Counted from the stretch's first letter, positions 8,838 to 18,349 are shown. The stretch: DNA of 64,000 bases from JALYJG01 sp033763555 (GCA_033763555.1 JANRKK010000001.1:1-64000), one strand, 5' to 3'. Numbers and translations are program-made. Notes: a model not told the origin generated them from the sequence alone.

Positions 8838-10337
8838 ATGACCGGACATATACCCCGCCCCTCCTTGCCGCCTGACAAGCCGCCGCGGCTTATCGGCAGG
8901 ATTTTCAGCCTGCCTTTCTTCGTCGCCATACTTGGTTTTCTTCTGTCCCTTATTCTGTTTTATCTGGCGCGCCAGGATGTCGCGTTTTTTGTCGCTCATC
9001 GGCTGGGCGAAAAACTTGGCAGTTTTTCCTTTCTGGTTGTTGGCATTCCTTATCTGGGGCTGTTCATCGGCCTGATGCTGACGCTGGCGCTGGTTGTCTA
9101 TTTACGCATGACGCAGACGCGTAGTGCGCATATGACCGACATGGCGCGGTCGCTGCAACAGGCCAATGAAGAGTTGAACCACCGCATCGCCGACGAAGCG
9201 CGCATGGCCCGCGCCCTACAAGTGAGCGAACAGCGTTACCGCGACCTGTTTGAAAATGCAGGCATCGGTATTTGTCAGGTTGCGCCAACAGGCGAATGGC
9301 TGAACGCCAATCGCGTCATGGCCGATATTCTGGGCTACAAAAATCCCCAGGAACTCCTGACTGACCAACCGGACTATCACGGCCAGATGTTCGTGGATAA
9401 GGATGAGCGCCGCGAATGGTTCAAACGCCTGAGCACAGGAAACCAGCGCGAATATGCCGCGGAACTTTTCACCAAAGATCATCGCCGCATCTGGGTGAAT
9501 ATGAGCGGCCATCTGATTCAGGATGGCAACCGGACTTCGTTTGAATGCACGATGTATGACATTACCGAAAGGCGGCAAGCCGAATTGGCGCTTATTCAGG
9601 CCAAGGAGCAGGCCGACTTCGCCAATCGCAGTAAATCGGAATTCCTTGCCAATATGAGCCATGAGTTGCGGACGCCGCTGAACGCCATTATCGGCTTCGC
9701 CGAAATCATCAAAGACCAGCTGTTCGGCCCGGTCGGCCAGTCGCAATACACCGAATATGCCCGCGATATTCACGACAGCGGCGAATTGCTTCTGTCTCTC
9801 ATCAACGACATTCTGGATATGTCGAAGATCGAGGCCGGGAAGCGCGCGCTTGCCGAAGCCGTGCTGAACATGGAGCACATTGTTCAATCCGTCATGCGGC
9901 TGGTGGCCTCCCGTGCCAAACTGGGCAAGCTGCATATCACAGCGCAAATTCCCAAAGACCTTCCCTTCCTGCGTGGCGAGGAAAAGGCGATCAAACAAAT
10001 CCTGACCAATCTTCTGACCAACGCCATCAAGTTCACGCCCGAAGGCGGCACCGTTCTCCTTACTGCCGATATCGACAGCATGGGACATATGCATGTGAAG
10101 ATTGAGGACACGGGCATCGGCATGGCTCCTGAGGATATTTCCGTAGCACTGACGCCGTTCGGCCAAATCGAAAGCGTACTCAGCCGGAGAAATCCCGGAA
10201 CGGGCCTTGGCCTGCCGCTGACCAAAGCGCTGATCGAGCTCCATGGCGGCACGTTGGGCTTAAAGAGCATCCTCGATAAAGGCACGATCGTTACAATCAC
10301 GTTCCCTGCGGAACGCGTTGTGCGCCGGACGGTCTAA
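8838..10337 (+). CDS. Membrane-bound PAS-domain sensor histidine kinase
   Basis: Sensor kinase of 499 residues. Two membrane segments (about residues 26-47 and 65-91) flank a very short periplasmic loop; then a coiled linker, a PAS domain (about 133-250, starting RYRDLFENAGIGICQV), a HisKA dimerisation domain with the phospho-accepting His in NMSHELRTPLNAIIGFAE, and an HATPase domain with N box LLTNAIKFTPEGG, G1 box EDTGIGMA and G2 box GTGLGLPL. No response regulator lies next to it, so it is an orphan kinase; its signal is unknown. The tiny periplasmic loop suggests cytoplasmic or membrane sensing. Confidence 0.93.
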   Translation: MTGHIPRPSLPPDKPPRLIGRIFSLPFFVAILGFLLSLILFYLARQDVAFFVAHRLGEKLGSFSFLVVGIPYLGLFIGLMLTLALVVYLRMTQTRSAHMTDMARSLQQANEELNHRIADEARMARALQVSEQRYRDLFENAGIGICQVAPTGEWLNANRVMADILGYKNPQELLTDQPDYHGQMFVDKDERREWFKRLSTGNQREYAAELFTKDHRRIWVNMSGHLIQDGNRTSFECTMYDITERRQAELALIQAKEQADFANRSKSEFLANMSHELRTPLNAIIGFAEIIKDQLFGPVGQSQYTEYARDIHDSGELLLSLINDILDMSKIEAGKRALAEAVLNMEHIVQSVMRLVASRAKLGKLHITAQIPKDLPFLRGEEKAIKQILTNLLTNAIKFTPEGGTVLLTADIDSMGHMHVKIEDTGIGMAPEDISVALTPFGQIESVLSRRNPGTGLGLPLTKALIELHGGTLGLKSILDKGTIVTITFPAERVVRRTV

Positions 10338-11986
10338 CTCGCCTTGTGACGTAAAATTCCCAGCTTGATCAACCAACCGAGCGTGCGCCAAAGGCGCGGC
10401 CTGTCGAACGCCGGAAATGCCTGAAATAAACTGCCGATGCTCACCGCGTTTTGTGACGCGATGTGATTGATCAGTTTGATGGTGTCTTCCGCCGGGATCA
10501 TCACATCCAGCGCCAGAACATTCATCTCATGCCGCCAGAGATGCTGGATTATCTCCAAGGAAGCAGCGACGCTCAAATGATCCGTTTCCGCCAGCGGCGC
10601 GGATGGATAGGCGGCATACATTGTGAATGGATCGGGCGCTTGCGGCAGCGCTGATGGCCAGGTGCCAGGACTTTTTTTCGCTGCCTGACGCTTTGCCGCC
10701 ATCTCCTCCCACAGCGCTTCATAGGCCGGGATGATGTGCCGCCAATCATAGATTCTTTTCACGCGTTCGCGTGCCTTGTCGGCGATGGACTTCCGTTTTT
10801 CCTTATCCTTGATAAGCAACACAATGCGTTGCGCGGCCATTTCCTGATCGACCGCTACCGACAGAGCGCTTTTGGCAAGGAAACCGCCATACATCTCGCG
10901 GCCGCTGAGCAATAAGGCCGACAGCTCCTCGCCGCTTTGCGGCGGCGGCTGCGTGGTGCGGACGAGGAAACCGTCCTCGCCATCATCCACACTATCACGG
11001 TACCCGTCCCAATCGCTGATGACACGTGGTAAACCAGCGGCCATAGCTTCGATCGGCGTCAGGCCAAAACTTTCCTGCATATTGTCGATCAGCGACAGGA
11101 AAATATCACCTGCCGCCCATAGCCCGTCCGGAAAACGCACATCGTCGCTGGCGATAAAAGTTACTTTGGCCTTATGGCAGATATCCTGCGCCAGTTTACG
11201 GAATTGCGGTTCGGCTTCTTTTGGCAGGAAATAACCAACCATAGCCAGATGAACGGAAGCCCCGGTGGCTTCAGCAGCACGTTCCGCCGCCTGAAACATG
11301 GCCAGCGGATGCGCCTTGATGGCGTGGCTGAGCCTGCCGACCCACAACAACACAATGTCATCATCCTGCAAGCCAAGTTTCTTACGTTGTTCGGTGCGCT
11401 TTGTGGGCGTTGCAAGCGAAGCATAATGTTCGACATCAATACCCAACGGGATGACAGGCAGCTGAACCGGGCATTTGTAATTTGTGCCAAAACGTTGTTG
11501 AAGATAATCGCCGTACAAATCCCAGAAGGAACGGATGACCGACTGCACAGAACGCGAAGGGCAGACAATCGCATCCGTCTCACGGCTCGGCGCAAGGCAA
11601 TATTGCTCCAGCAGCTGCCCTGCCTCGATGCCGCCAATGGCATGCGCCAAGCCGCAGAAATTAAAGCCACCATCGGCTATCTGTTCGCGCTGCCAAAAAA
11701 GATTCCGGGAATCCGGGTTCAGCCGCATTACGGTTTGAAAGCGCCCCAGATTTTCTTTCAGATAACGGCGGTCCAGCCCGGCAAGACGTTTGACATCCAC
11801 TCCTGCCCCATCGGCCAACGCCAAAACCTCTTCCCATTCTTTTGCGTCACCGATCAGAAAATTGAATGTCTCCGACGTGCCATAACGGAACCAGGCCCTA
11901 AGCCAATTGGTGACGGCGACTTCAACGCCGAAAACTCTCTGCCCCGGGTCGGGTGATTTTACAGGCGTGTAATGGATACCAATCAT
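10334..11986 (-). CDS. Large GT4-type glycosyltransferase with extra C-terminal domain
   Basis: Glycosyltransferase of the GT-B fold, 550 residues from ATG 11986. The frame continues upstream to 12115 but the sequence there is unlike the family, whereas MIGIHYTPVKSPDPGQ is a natural start. The C-terminal Rossmann half has VLLWVGRLSHAIKAHP and the nucleotide-sugar motif ESFGLTPIEAMAAGLP. After the catalytic part (about residue 440) there is a roughly 110-residue extension that ends in a predicted helical, winged-helix-like segment (KLINHIASQNAVSIGSLFQA). Sugar donor and acceptor are unknown. It overlaps the kinase gene tail to tail by 4 bases. Confidence 0.82.
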   Translation of the reverse strand: MIGIHYTPVKSPDPGQRVFGVEVAVTNWLRAWFRYGTSETFNFLIGDAKEWEEVLALADGAGVDVKRLAGLDRRYLKENLGRFQTVMRLNPDSRNLFWQREQIADGGFNFCGLAHAIGGIEAGQLLEQYCLAPSRETDAIVCPSRSVQSVIRSFWDLYGDYLQQRFGTNYKCPVQLPVIPLGIDVEHYASLATPTKRTEQRKKLGLQDDDIVLLWVGRLSHAIKAHPLAMFQAAERAAEATGASVHLAMVGYFLPKEAEPQFRKLAQDICHKAKVTFIASDDVRFPDGLWAAGDIFLSLIDNMQESFGLTPIEAMAAGLPRVISDWDGYRDSVDDGEDGFLVRTTQPPPQSGEELSALLLSGREMYGGFLAKSALSVAVDQEMAAQRIVLLIKDKEKRKSIADKARERVKRIYDWRHIIPAYEALWEEMAAKRQAAKKSPGTWPSALPQAPDPFTMYAAYPSAPLAETDHLSVAASLEIIQHLWRHEMNVLALDVMIPAEDTIKLINHIASQNAVSIGSLFQAFPAFDRPRLWRTLGWLIKLGILRHKAS

Positions 11987-12159
11987 GGATAAAGACAGGC
12001 GCGAGGAAGGAAGATTGCAACTGAAGAAAGTCAGCTTAACACCGCTGTTTAAAGGACAAAAGCTAAGGAAAAAGCCTTGAAAGCACTGAATCCCTGGAGT
12101 AATCAAGACGCACAAGACACACTGGTTGCGCTTGTTTTTACTGAGTAATGTAGTGATAC

Positions 12160-12234
<75 letters not shown>

Positions 12235-12235
<1 letters not shown>

Positions 12236-12290
12236 GTCTACGCGCCTTCGGCGCTTCGACTTGGCAAGCCATTTAAGAGGCGCGTAGACT
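12235..12290. repeat. 12-base inverted repeat just after tRNA-Ala
   Basis: AGTCTACGCGCC (12235-12246) is perfectly complementary to GGCGCGTAGACT (12279-12290). The 32-base interior holds CTTCGGCGCTTCGAC and TTGGCAAGCC, which can make further small hairpins. The left arm begins at the last base of the tRNA. There is no T-run, so it is not a normal terminator; it lies between the tRNA and a GIY-YIG gene. Confidence 0.75.
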
Positions 12291-12321
12291 GCCACGTCGT
12301 AGCGAAGCGGAGATGGGCTCT

Positions 12322-12561
12322 ATGAAATATGTATATATTTTACAAAGCCTGAGTGACTCAAACCGCTATTACACAGGCATTACCGACAACTTGAAAGATA
12401 GAATAGAGTCTCATAACGCAGGCCGAGTTACATATACTTCCAGACATCGGCCTTGGCGTTTAAATACATATGTTGCCTTTTCTGACGAAAAACGGGCTTT
12501 TGAATTTGAAAAATATCTTAAATCATCATCGGGTCGAGCTTTAGCGAAAAAAAGACTTTAA
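12322..12561 (+). CDS. GIY-YIG nuclease-domain protein (UPF0213/YhbQ-like)
   Basis: Stand-alone GIY-YIG domain of about 79 residues: KYVYILQS (first strand), YYTGITDNLKDRIESHNAG (the YxG half with catalytic Arg) and FEFEKYLKSSSGRALAKKRL (Glu and basic tail). The family is related to UvrC and homing nucleases; small members of this type have mostly unknown roles. Start chosen at 12322, nine bases after GGAG; ATG 12313 is also in frame but too close. It is AT-rich and sits directly behind tRNA-Ala and a hairpin. Confidence 0.85.
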   Translation: MKYVYILQSLSDSNRYYTGITDNLKDRIESHNAGRVTYTSRHRPWRLNTYVAFSDEKRAFEFEKYLKSSSGRALAKKRL

Positions 12562-12649
12562 TAAACGCGATAAACTCCGAATCAATTGACATCAAAGGCG
12601 TTTTTTATCCAACTCAACGGGTTGAGGCCATGTTGGGTGGGGATGATTT

Positions 12650-14293
12650 ATGGACATATCAAAAATTGAAAAACGTCTGACTTCCATTGAATTACGGTTG
12701 TCCCGCGTTGAGGGCGCCTTGCAATTATCAGCTGCCGCCACGCCGCCAGCGCCCGCTCCATCCAGCACGCCGAAACAACCTACGACCGTCTTAAGGACTG
12801 CCGCCATAACCACGGAACAGGAAAAGCCCGGCAATTGGCTTGGCATTATAGCCGTCATATGCTTTGTGCTGGCGGCAGGATTCATCATCAAGCTTTCGAT
12901 TGATTCCGGATGGCTGACGCCTGAACGGCAGATCGGGCTGGCCGCACTGCTTGGCCTCAGCCTGATTGGAAGCGGTCTCGCCCTGCTTAAATCCGACCGC
13001 GAATATGCCAGTCTGCTGCCGGGCGCGGGTGTTATCGTTCTGTATCTGACGGCCTTTGCGGCGCATCGTTATTATAAGCTCATTCCTTTCGAGCTTGCCC
13101 TAGCCACGACCAGCATCATCTCGGCCTTGTGCATATGGCTCTACACACGTGTCAAGCATGATGCCTATCCCATCACGGCCGCTGCGGGCGCCTATATCGC
13201 ACCCGTCATTCTCGGGCTGCATACGCAAGGTGTTTTTTCAGTTTACTACTTCCTGTTCTGCTCGCTGACATTCGCGGTGATTTCAATATGGCTGTCATCG
13301 CGTATGCTGACTCTGGTCTCGGCCTACATGGCCATTTTGATGACCGGATATGTGGGCATAGATCTCAACCAGAACGCGCTGATCGCCTGCATGCTGGCGT
13401 TACATTTCTTCATTTTTGCCATCGGAACCTATCTGTACACCGCCCATAACCGCGAAGCCCTAACTGAGCGCGAAGCCTGGGCCTTCCTGCCTGTTCTGTT
13501 GCTGTTTTACGCTATCGAATATCATTATATCGACCTCATCCAGCCCCATCTGGCGCCATGGATTTCCTTGGGTTTTGCTGGCGTTCTCATCAGCCTTTAT
13601 CTGCTGGCCAGAAGATATTTCAAGGACGGGCTTGGCAGCGAAACCATCCTTGCGGCTTATACAACGATTGTCCTTTTCCATTCCTTCTATCTGGAAATCC
13701 TGCCTTCGGATGTCCGGCCATGGTTGTTTGTTGCCATTATGCTGGCGGCGACCTTCCTTCCCACCAGCCTGCTAGAACGCAAAATTCGCATTCCGCTTAT
13801 CCCGGCTGCAATCTTTATGATCCTTGGCATCGAGTATGTGCGAATGCTGTCGGAACTCTGGACAGGCTACAGCCCCGAATGGCTGGCGGTGTCTTTCGCT
13901 TCCTTTGGCAGTATCTGGGTTGTCCTGCTGGGCGCGTGCAACAAATTCAACAAGGAAGATGTCTACATCCATCCCTTGCTGGGGGCCGCCCATATTCTGG
14001 CTGTGCTGGGATTGTACCGCCTGACCACCGACATAAGCTCACTGGCCGTATCGGCCTCATGGCTGTTTTACGCCGTCGCAGTCATCACTCTAGCCTTTGC
14101 GCGCAAGGACAGAATTATGGCTAAATCTGCCCTGTTTGTTCTGGGTTTTGCCGCGGGCAAGGCATTGCTTTATGATGCCGCATCAGCGCCGACTGTCATA
14201 CGGATTTTGTGCCTGCTTCTTACGGGTGCCGTTCTGTACGGTTGCGGATTCATGATGCGCAAGGTTGATGATTGGAAAAAGATTTCATCGTAA
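12650..14293 (+). CDS. DUF2339 polytopic membrane protein
   Basis: 547 residues. The N-terminal 45 residues form a soluble coil (ISKIEKRLTSIELRLSRVEG) and a Pro/Ala/Thr linker, followed by some 16 or more closely spaced hydrophobic helices through to the C-terminus. The order coil, linker, GNWLGIIAVICFVLAAGF and then GLAALLGLSLIGSGLAL is typical of DUF2339 proteins, which are of unknown function and predicted to sit in the inner membrane. It is somewhat shorter than the longest family members. No neighbour suggests a pathway. Confidence 0.8.
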   Translation: MDISKIEKRLTSIELRLSRVEGALQLSAAATPPAPAPSSTPKQPTTVLRTAAITTEQEKPGNWLGIIAVICFVLAAGFIIKLSIDSGWLTPERQIGLAALLGLSLIGSGLALLKSDREYASLLPGAGVIVLYLTAFAAHRYYKLIPFELALATTSIISALCIWLYTRVKHDAYPITAAAGAYIAPVILGLHTQGVFSVYYFLFCSLTFAVISIWLSSRMLTLVSAYMAILMTGYVGIDLNQNALIACMLALHFFIFAIGTYLYTAHNREALTEREAWAFLPVLLLFYAIEYHYIDLIQPHLAPWISLGFAGVLISLYLLARRYFKDGLGSETILAAYTTIVLFHSFYLEILPSDVRPWLFVAIMLAATFLPTSLLERKIRIPLIPAAIFMILGIEYVRMLSELWTGYSPEWLAVSFASFGSIWVVLLGACNKFNKEDVYIHPLLGAAHILAVLGLYRLTTDISSLAVSASWLFYAVAVITLAFARKDRIMAKSALFVLGFAAGKALLYDAASAPTVIRILCLLLTGAVLYGCGFMMRKVDDWKKISS

Positions 14294-14307
14294 GCAAGGG
14301 GTGATCT

Positions 14308-14916
14308 ATGAACCCGCAGGCAAAGCCAAAAGAACCAGCTGATCAAGAAAGTTTTGGGCATCTTTTATGGGAGCTACTTGGCGGCGAGAACATTAACTAC
14401 GACGTCGCCATTGGCGTGCTCCAGCTCTCTTCAAAAAGCTCTCTGTCTCAACTATTGCATGGGCATGTCAGGCCATCTCGGACTTACGTTTTAGAAAAAG
14501 ACTGGCGCAATAGACTTAAAAAACATAATCCAAAAGCATGGGAAAAACATCACAAAAAGTTTGAGGAGTACGTTGCCAAGTTTGATGCTATAGTGAGGCG
14601 TCCCAAGAACAAACCCAAGCATATTCCTGCTGAAGAATTAGCCAAAACAGACTGGCGCAAAGCGGTTGGGTCTGAAATCAGACGGTTTGTCAAAGAAAAA
14701 GGAGACGACGCCCAAACCCTCGCACACGACACCCAAGATCCTGCAGTTAAGCAACAGTGGGGTTATGTTTTGAGGGGAGATGCCAGGGCCAGTCCTGAAA
14801 CTTTTTGCGCGGCCATGAGGGAGGTATGCAGACTTTATTATCTGGAACCCTCCGACCCTCTTTACCGAACTTTTGAAAACCTGAGAAATATCGATCCCCA
14901 GCCAAATATTGTTTAA
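14308..14916 (+). CDS. Hypothetical protein, possibly with two helix-turn-helix-like units
   Basis: Unrecognised soluble protein of 202 residues, highly charged and predicted helical, with no signal peptide. An N-terminal unit (about 30-70: VAIGVLQLSSKSSLSQLLHG) and a C-terminal unit (about 133-170: LAHDTQDPAVKQQWGYVLRG) share a helix-turn-helix spacing that ends in L-x-G, separated by a Lys-rich linker. This may be an internal duplication, but that is an inference. The gene follows the DUF2339 gene by 14 bases with AAGGGG as ribosome binding site and is more AT-rich than its surroundings. Confidence 0.6.
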   Translation: MNPQAKPKEPADQESFGHLLWELLGGENINYDVAIGVLQLSSKSSLSQLLHGHVRPSRTYVLEKDWRNRLKKHNPKAWEKHHKKFEEYVAKFDAIVRRPKNKPKHIPAEELAKTDWRKAVGSEIRRFVKEKGDDAQTLAHDTQDPAVKQQWGYVLRGDARASPETFCAAMREVCRLYYLEPSDPLYRTFENLRNIDPQPNIV

Positions 14917-15036
14917 TTGACCTCTGACCCATGCTAACCGACCGCCGGACTTCACTTTCTTCCTGAACACAAGCTATTGAATTACCTAGCCCAAATGCGC
15001 TAGAAACATGGGCCTGGAACAAGGACCGGGAACCCC

Positions 15037-15540
15037 ATGAACAAGCCCAAGACCGACACGAAAAAAAGCACGGCCATCGATATTGCCGGGATTATGGCCA
15101 AAATTCCGCATCGCTACCCGATGCTGATGATCGACCGCATTATCGATGTCGTCGCGGGCGAAAGCTGCACGGGCATTAAAAACGTCTCGGCCAACGAACC
15201 CTTCTTCCAGGGACACTTCCCCGGCCACCCGATTATGCCCGGCGTGCTGATTATTGAGGCCATGGCGCAAACCTCCGCCGTTTTGGTGGTGCATGCGCTT
15301 GAAAATGTGGGCTGCGATACGCATGTCGTCTATTTCATGACCATCGAAAGCGCCCGCTTCCGTAAACCCGTTGTTCCCGGCGACCAGATGCAGATCAAGG
15401 TGCAAAAGGAACGCCAGCGCGGCAATGTCTGGAAATTCCGTGGCGAAGCCTATGTCGATGGCGCGCTGGTTGCCGAAGCGGTCTATACCGCCATGCTTGT
15501 ACCGCACGAAAACGGCCAGATGGCGGACGCCGCCGAGTAG
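15037..15540 (+). CDS. fabZ: 3-hydroxyacyl-[acyl-carrier-protein] dehydratase FabZ
   Basis: Dehydrates 3-hydroxyacyl-ACP in fatty acid elongation. The 167-residue hot-dog-fold protein has the catalytic His in PHRYPMLMIDRI and the catalytic region GHFPGHPIMPGVLIIEAMAQ with its Glu. It opens the lipid A operon, supplying membrane fatty acids in competition with LpxA for the same 3-hydroxyacyl-ACP pool. An AAGGA element lies before the ATG. The usual upstream bamA-lpxD genes are not here. Confidence 0.96.
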   Translation: MNKPKTDTKKSTAIDIAGIMAKIPHRYPMLMIDRIIDVVAGESCTGIKNVSANEPFFQGHFPGHPIMPGVLIIEAMAQTSAVLVVHALENVGCDTHVVYFMTIESARFRKPVVPGDQMQIKVQKERQRGNVWKFRGEAYVDGALVAEAVYTAMLVPHENGQMADAAE

Positions 15541-15548
15541 CCCAGGGC

Positions 15549-16349
15549 ATGACCAAAAAAAACCACCCGACGGCCGTTATTGACCCCGCCGCGCAAATCG
15601 GCGCGGATGTGGAGATCGGGCCCTATTGCACTGTCGGCCCTCAGGTTAAACTCAGCAACAAAGTGCGACTTGTGTCTCATGTGGCGGTGGACGGCAAAAC
15701 ATCCCTTGGCGAGGGCACGGTTGTTTATCCTTTTGCCTCGCTCGGCCATCGGCCACAGGATTTGAAGTTCAAGGGCGAAGCCTCGTCGCTGGAGATCGGC
15801 AAGAACAATCAAATCCGCGAGCATGTGACGATGAATCCCGGAACCGAAGGCGGCGGGATGGTCACGCGCGTCGGCGACAACTGCCTGTTCATGGTCGGCG
15901 CGCATGTCGCGCACGACTGCCAGGTCGGTAATCATGTCATTCTCGCCAACAACGCCACGCTGGCTGGTCATGTCAGCGTCGGCGATTACGCCATTATTGG
16001 TGGCCTGTCGGCTGTTCATCAATTCGTCCGCATCGGCGCCCATGCCATGATCGGCGGCATGTCCGGTGTGGAAAATGACGTCATTCCCTATGGCACTGTC
16101 AAAGGCGACCGCGCCCATCTGGCCGGGCTTAATCTGGTCGGGCTGGAACGTCGCGGCTTCGGGCGCGATGATGTCCAGGCGCTGCGCAGCGCCTACCGCA
16201 TGCTGTTTGCGCCAGAAGGCACGATGGCCGAACGACTGGAAGAAGTCGCGCGGCTTTACAAGGATCAGGAACATATCGGCAGCATTGTCGAGTTTATCCG
16301 CTCGCGCTCCAACCGCGCTTTGTGCCAACCCCGACAGGACGAAGCCTAG
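15549..16349 (+). CDS. lpxA: UDP-N-acetylglucosamine acyltransferase
   Basis: First enzyme of lipid A synthesis: moves the 3-hydroxyacyl chain from ACP to UDP-GlcNAc. The 266-residue product shows the left-handed beta-helix hexapeptide repeats (for example IGADVEIGPYCTVG and VGDYAIIGGLSAVHQFVRIG) and the catalytic-region motif GAHVAHDCQVGNHV, with a helical C-terminal domain from about residue 190. Length is normal. It lies 8 bases after fabZ. Confidence 0.97.
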   Translation: MTKKNHPTAVIDPAAQIGADVEIGPYCTVGPQVKLSNKVRLVSHVAVDGKTSLGEGTVVYPFASLGHRPQDLKFKGEASSLEIGKNNQIREHVTMNPGTEGGGMVTRVGDNCLFMVGAHVAHDCQVGNHVILANNATLAGHVSVGDYAIIGGLSAVHQFVRIGAHAMIGGMSGVENDVIPYGTVKGDRAHLAGLNLVGLERRGFGRDDVQALRSAYRMLFAPEGTMAERLEEVARLYKDQEHIGSIVEFIRSRSNRALCQPRQDEA

Positions 16350-16358
16350 AGAGGCCGC

Positions 16359-17183
16359 ATGAGTGCCGCGCCAAAGCTTGGTATCCTTGCAGGCGGAGGC
16401 ACCGCGCCCCTTTCTCTTGTTCAGGCATGCCGCGACCTGAACCGCGATTTCTTTGTCATCGGCCTGGAAGGCCAGGCGAATGCCGATTTCTCCGGCACGC
16501 CGCATGACTGGGTATCGCTAGGCGAAGGCGCCAAACTGAAGGGACTGATTGCGGATAATCAGATTCAAGAAATTGTGATGATCGGCCGCGTACGGCGGCC
16601 TTCCTTGACGGAACTTCGTCCTGACTTTGTTGCGATTAAAATGCTTATGAAGGTAGGCTTGAACAGCGCAGGCGACGATGAGCTGCTCACCAGTATTGGC
16701 AAAGCCATTGAGGATGAATGCGGCGTCCGCGTCATCGGCGCGCATGAGGTGTTTGCCGGGCTTCTGACGCCCGAAGGCCAGCTTGGGCATGTAACACCGG
16801 ATGAAGAAGCGCAAAAAGACATCACGCGCGGTATTGAAATTGCCAAATCCCTTGGCAAGTTGGATGTCGGGCAATCGGTGATCGTGCAGCAAGGCATTGT
16901 GCTGGGCGTTGAAGCCATCGAAGGCACTGATGCACTGATCGTACGCAGCGCGGGGCTGCGCCGCGAAGGGCCAGGCGGCATCCTCATCAAAATCGCCAAG
17001 CCACAACAGGATAACCGCTATGATCTGCCAACCGTGGGGCCGGACACCATCGCCGCTATGGCGAAGGCAGGATTGCGCGGCGTGGCGCTGGAAGCCGGGC
17101 GCAGTCTGCTGATCGAACGGGAAAAAACCACCCGTCTTGCTGACGAAGCCAATATCTTCATCATCGCCCGAAAAATAAGCTGA
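16359..17183 (+). CDS. lpxI: UDP-2,3-diacylglucosamine pyrophosphatase LpxI
   Basis: Hydrolyses UDP-2,3-diacylglucosamine to lipid X, the role done by LpxH in gammaproteobacteria. The 274-residue protein (DUF1009 family) has the N-terminal nucleotide-binding-like LGILAGGGTAPLSLVQACRD and C-terminal domain motifs GQSVIVQQGIVLGVEAIEGTD and LPTVGPDTI. It lies 9 bases after lpxA and its stop overlaps the lpxB start by one base (TGATG). Its place between lpxA and lpxB is typical of alphaproteobacteria. Confidence 0.95.
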   Translation: MSAAPKLGILAGGGTAPLSLVQACRDLNRDFFVIGLEGQANADFSGTPHDWVSLGEGAKLKGLIADNQIQEIVMIGRVRRPSLTELRPDFVAIKMLMKVGLNSAGDDELLTSIGKAIEDECGVRVIGAHEVFAGLLTPEGQLGHVTPDEEAQKDITRGIEIAKSLGKLDVGQSVIVQQGIVLGVEAIEGTDALIVRSAGLRREGPGGILIKIAKPQQDNRYDLPTVGPDTIAAMAKAGLRGVALEAGRSLLIEREKTTRLADEANIFIIARKIS

Positions 17184-18349
17184 TGCCGGAATCCCCCCTT
17201 TTCTTTCTTATTGCCGGAGAGGCGTCAGGCGATCTTCTGGGCGCACGGCTGATGCGGTCCCTGAAGAATATCCATCCCGATGCGCGTTTTGCAGGCATCG
17301 GCGGGCTGCGCATGCAGGAAGAAGGCATTGAGCTTCTGTTCCCGCAGGAAGAGTTGGCGCATTTTGGATTGTTTGAACTGCTGCGCCATATCCCGAACAT
17401 TCTACGGCGCATGAAACAGACGGTCGAGGAAATCCGCTACCGGAAGCCTGATGCGCTGATTACCATTGATGCGCCGGATTTCTGCTTTCGTGTAGCACGG
17501 CGCCTGAAGGGCGAAGGCATACCGCTCATTCATTATGTCGCGCCGACAGTGTGGGTTTGGCGCAAAGGTCGCGCCAAAAAAATTGCACGATTTCTTGACC
17601 ACCTGATGGTGCTTTTGCCTTTCGAGCCGCCTTATTTTACCAAGGAAGGGCTGGATACGACTTTCGTCGGCCATTCGATCATTGAAAGTGGCGCAGACAA
17701 AGGCGATGCACAGCGCTTCCGCCATAATCATGGCATTCCGGCCAAGGCAACCCTGCTGACCGTTTTGCCCGGCAGCCGGAAAAGTGAAATCTCACGCCTG
17801 ATGCCGATTTTCGAGAAAACGGTGGAGCGCCTGCAAGAACGGCACCCAAACCTACATGTCATTCTGCCGACCATTCCTTCTTTGTCGGAGGATTTGAAAG
17901 AACGGACGCAGGACTGGCCCGTACCCGTGACGATTGTTGAAAGCGATGCCGACAAATACGACGCCTTTGCCGCATCACGCGCCGCGCTAGCCTGCTCGGG
18001 AACTGTTTCTATTGAGCTTGCGATGGCCCGCCTGCCCTCCGTTACAGCTTATAAGGTCAGCCTGCCGACTATTTTGCTGTATGGGCTTTTCGTGATGGGC
18101 ACTTACGCCAATCTCGTGAATATCATGCATAAGCGCATGGTTGTGCCGGAACTTCTTCAGTTTAATTGCACGCCGAAAAAGCTGGCTGAGGCCGCGGACG
18201 CATTATTGACCAGCGAAGCGGCCCGGCAGAAACAGATCGAAGGGCTGGCGGAAGTCGCCGGATGGCTCACGCCTGGCTCCAAACCACCCTCCCAATATGC
18301 TGCAGAAACAGTTGACCACGCCGTGAAATGGTTCAAGCTTCCATCATGA
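17183..18349 (+). CDS. lpxB: Lipid-A-disaccharide synthase
   Basis: Joins lipid X and UDP-diacylglucosamine into the lipid A disaccharide at the inner membrane surface (GT19). The 388-residue product begins FFLIAGEASGDLLGARLMR, the typical LpxB N-terminus, and contains YVAPTVWVWRKGRAKKIARF, LTVLPGSRKSEI and ACSGTVSIELAM with the catalytic-site Glu. Length is normal. It overlaps both neighbours (TGATG with lpxI, ATGA with the next glycosyltransferase), so the cluster is one transcript. Confidence 0.97.
   Translation: MPESPLFFLIAGEASGDLLGARLMRSLKNIHPDARFAGIGGLRMQEEGIELLFPQEELAHFGLFELLRHIPNILRRMKQTVEEIRYRKPDALITIDAPDFCFRVARRLKGEGIPLIHYVAPTVWVWRKGRAKKIARFLDHLMVLLPFEPPYFTKEGLDTTFVGHSIIESGADKGDAQRFRHNHGIPAKATLLTVLPGSRKSEISRLMPIFEKTVERLQERHPNLHVILPTIPSLSEDLKERTQDWPVPVTIVESDADKYDAFAASRAALACSGTVSIELAMARLPSVTAYKVSLPTILLYGLFVMGTYANLVNIMHKRMVVPELLQFNCTPKKLAEAADALLTSEAARQKQIEGLAEVAGWLTPGSKPPSQYAAETVDHAVKWFKLPS

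Noticed and set aside
9216..10244. Long minus-strand open frame opposite the sensor kinase
   Set aside because: It is an antisense shadow of the HisKA/HATPase coding region, rich in His/Gln with no family features and no ribosome binding site.
15483..16505. Long minus-strand frame opposite lpxA
   Set aside because: The plus strand encodes an unambiguous LpxA; the antisense product has no recognisable domain.
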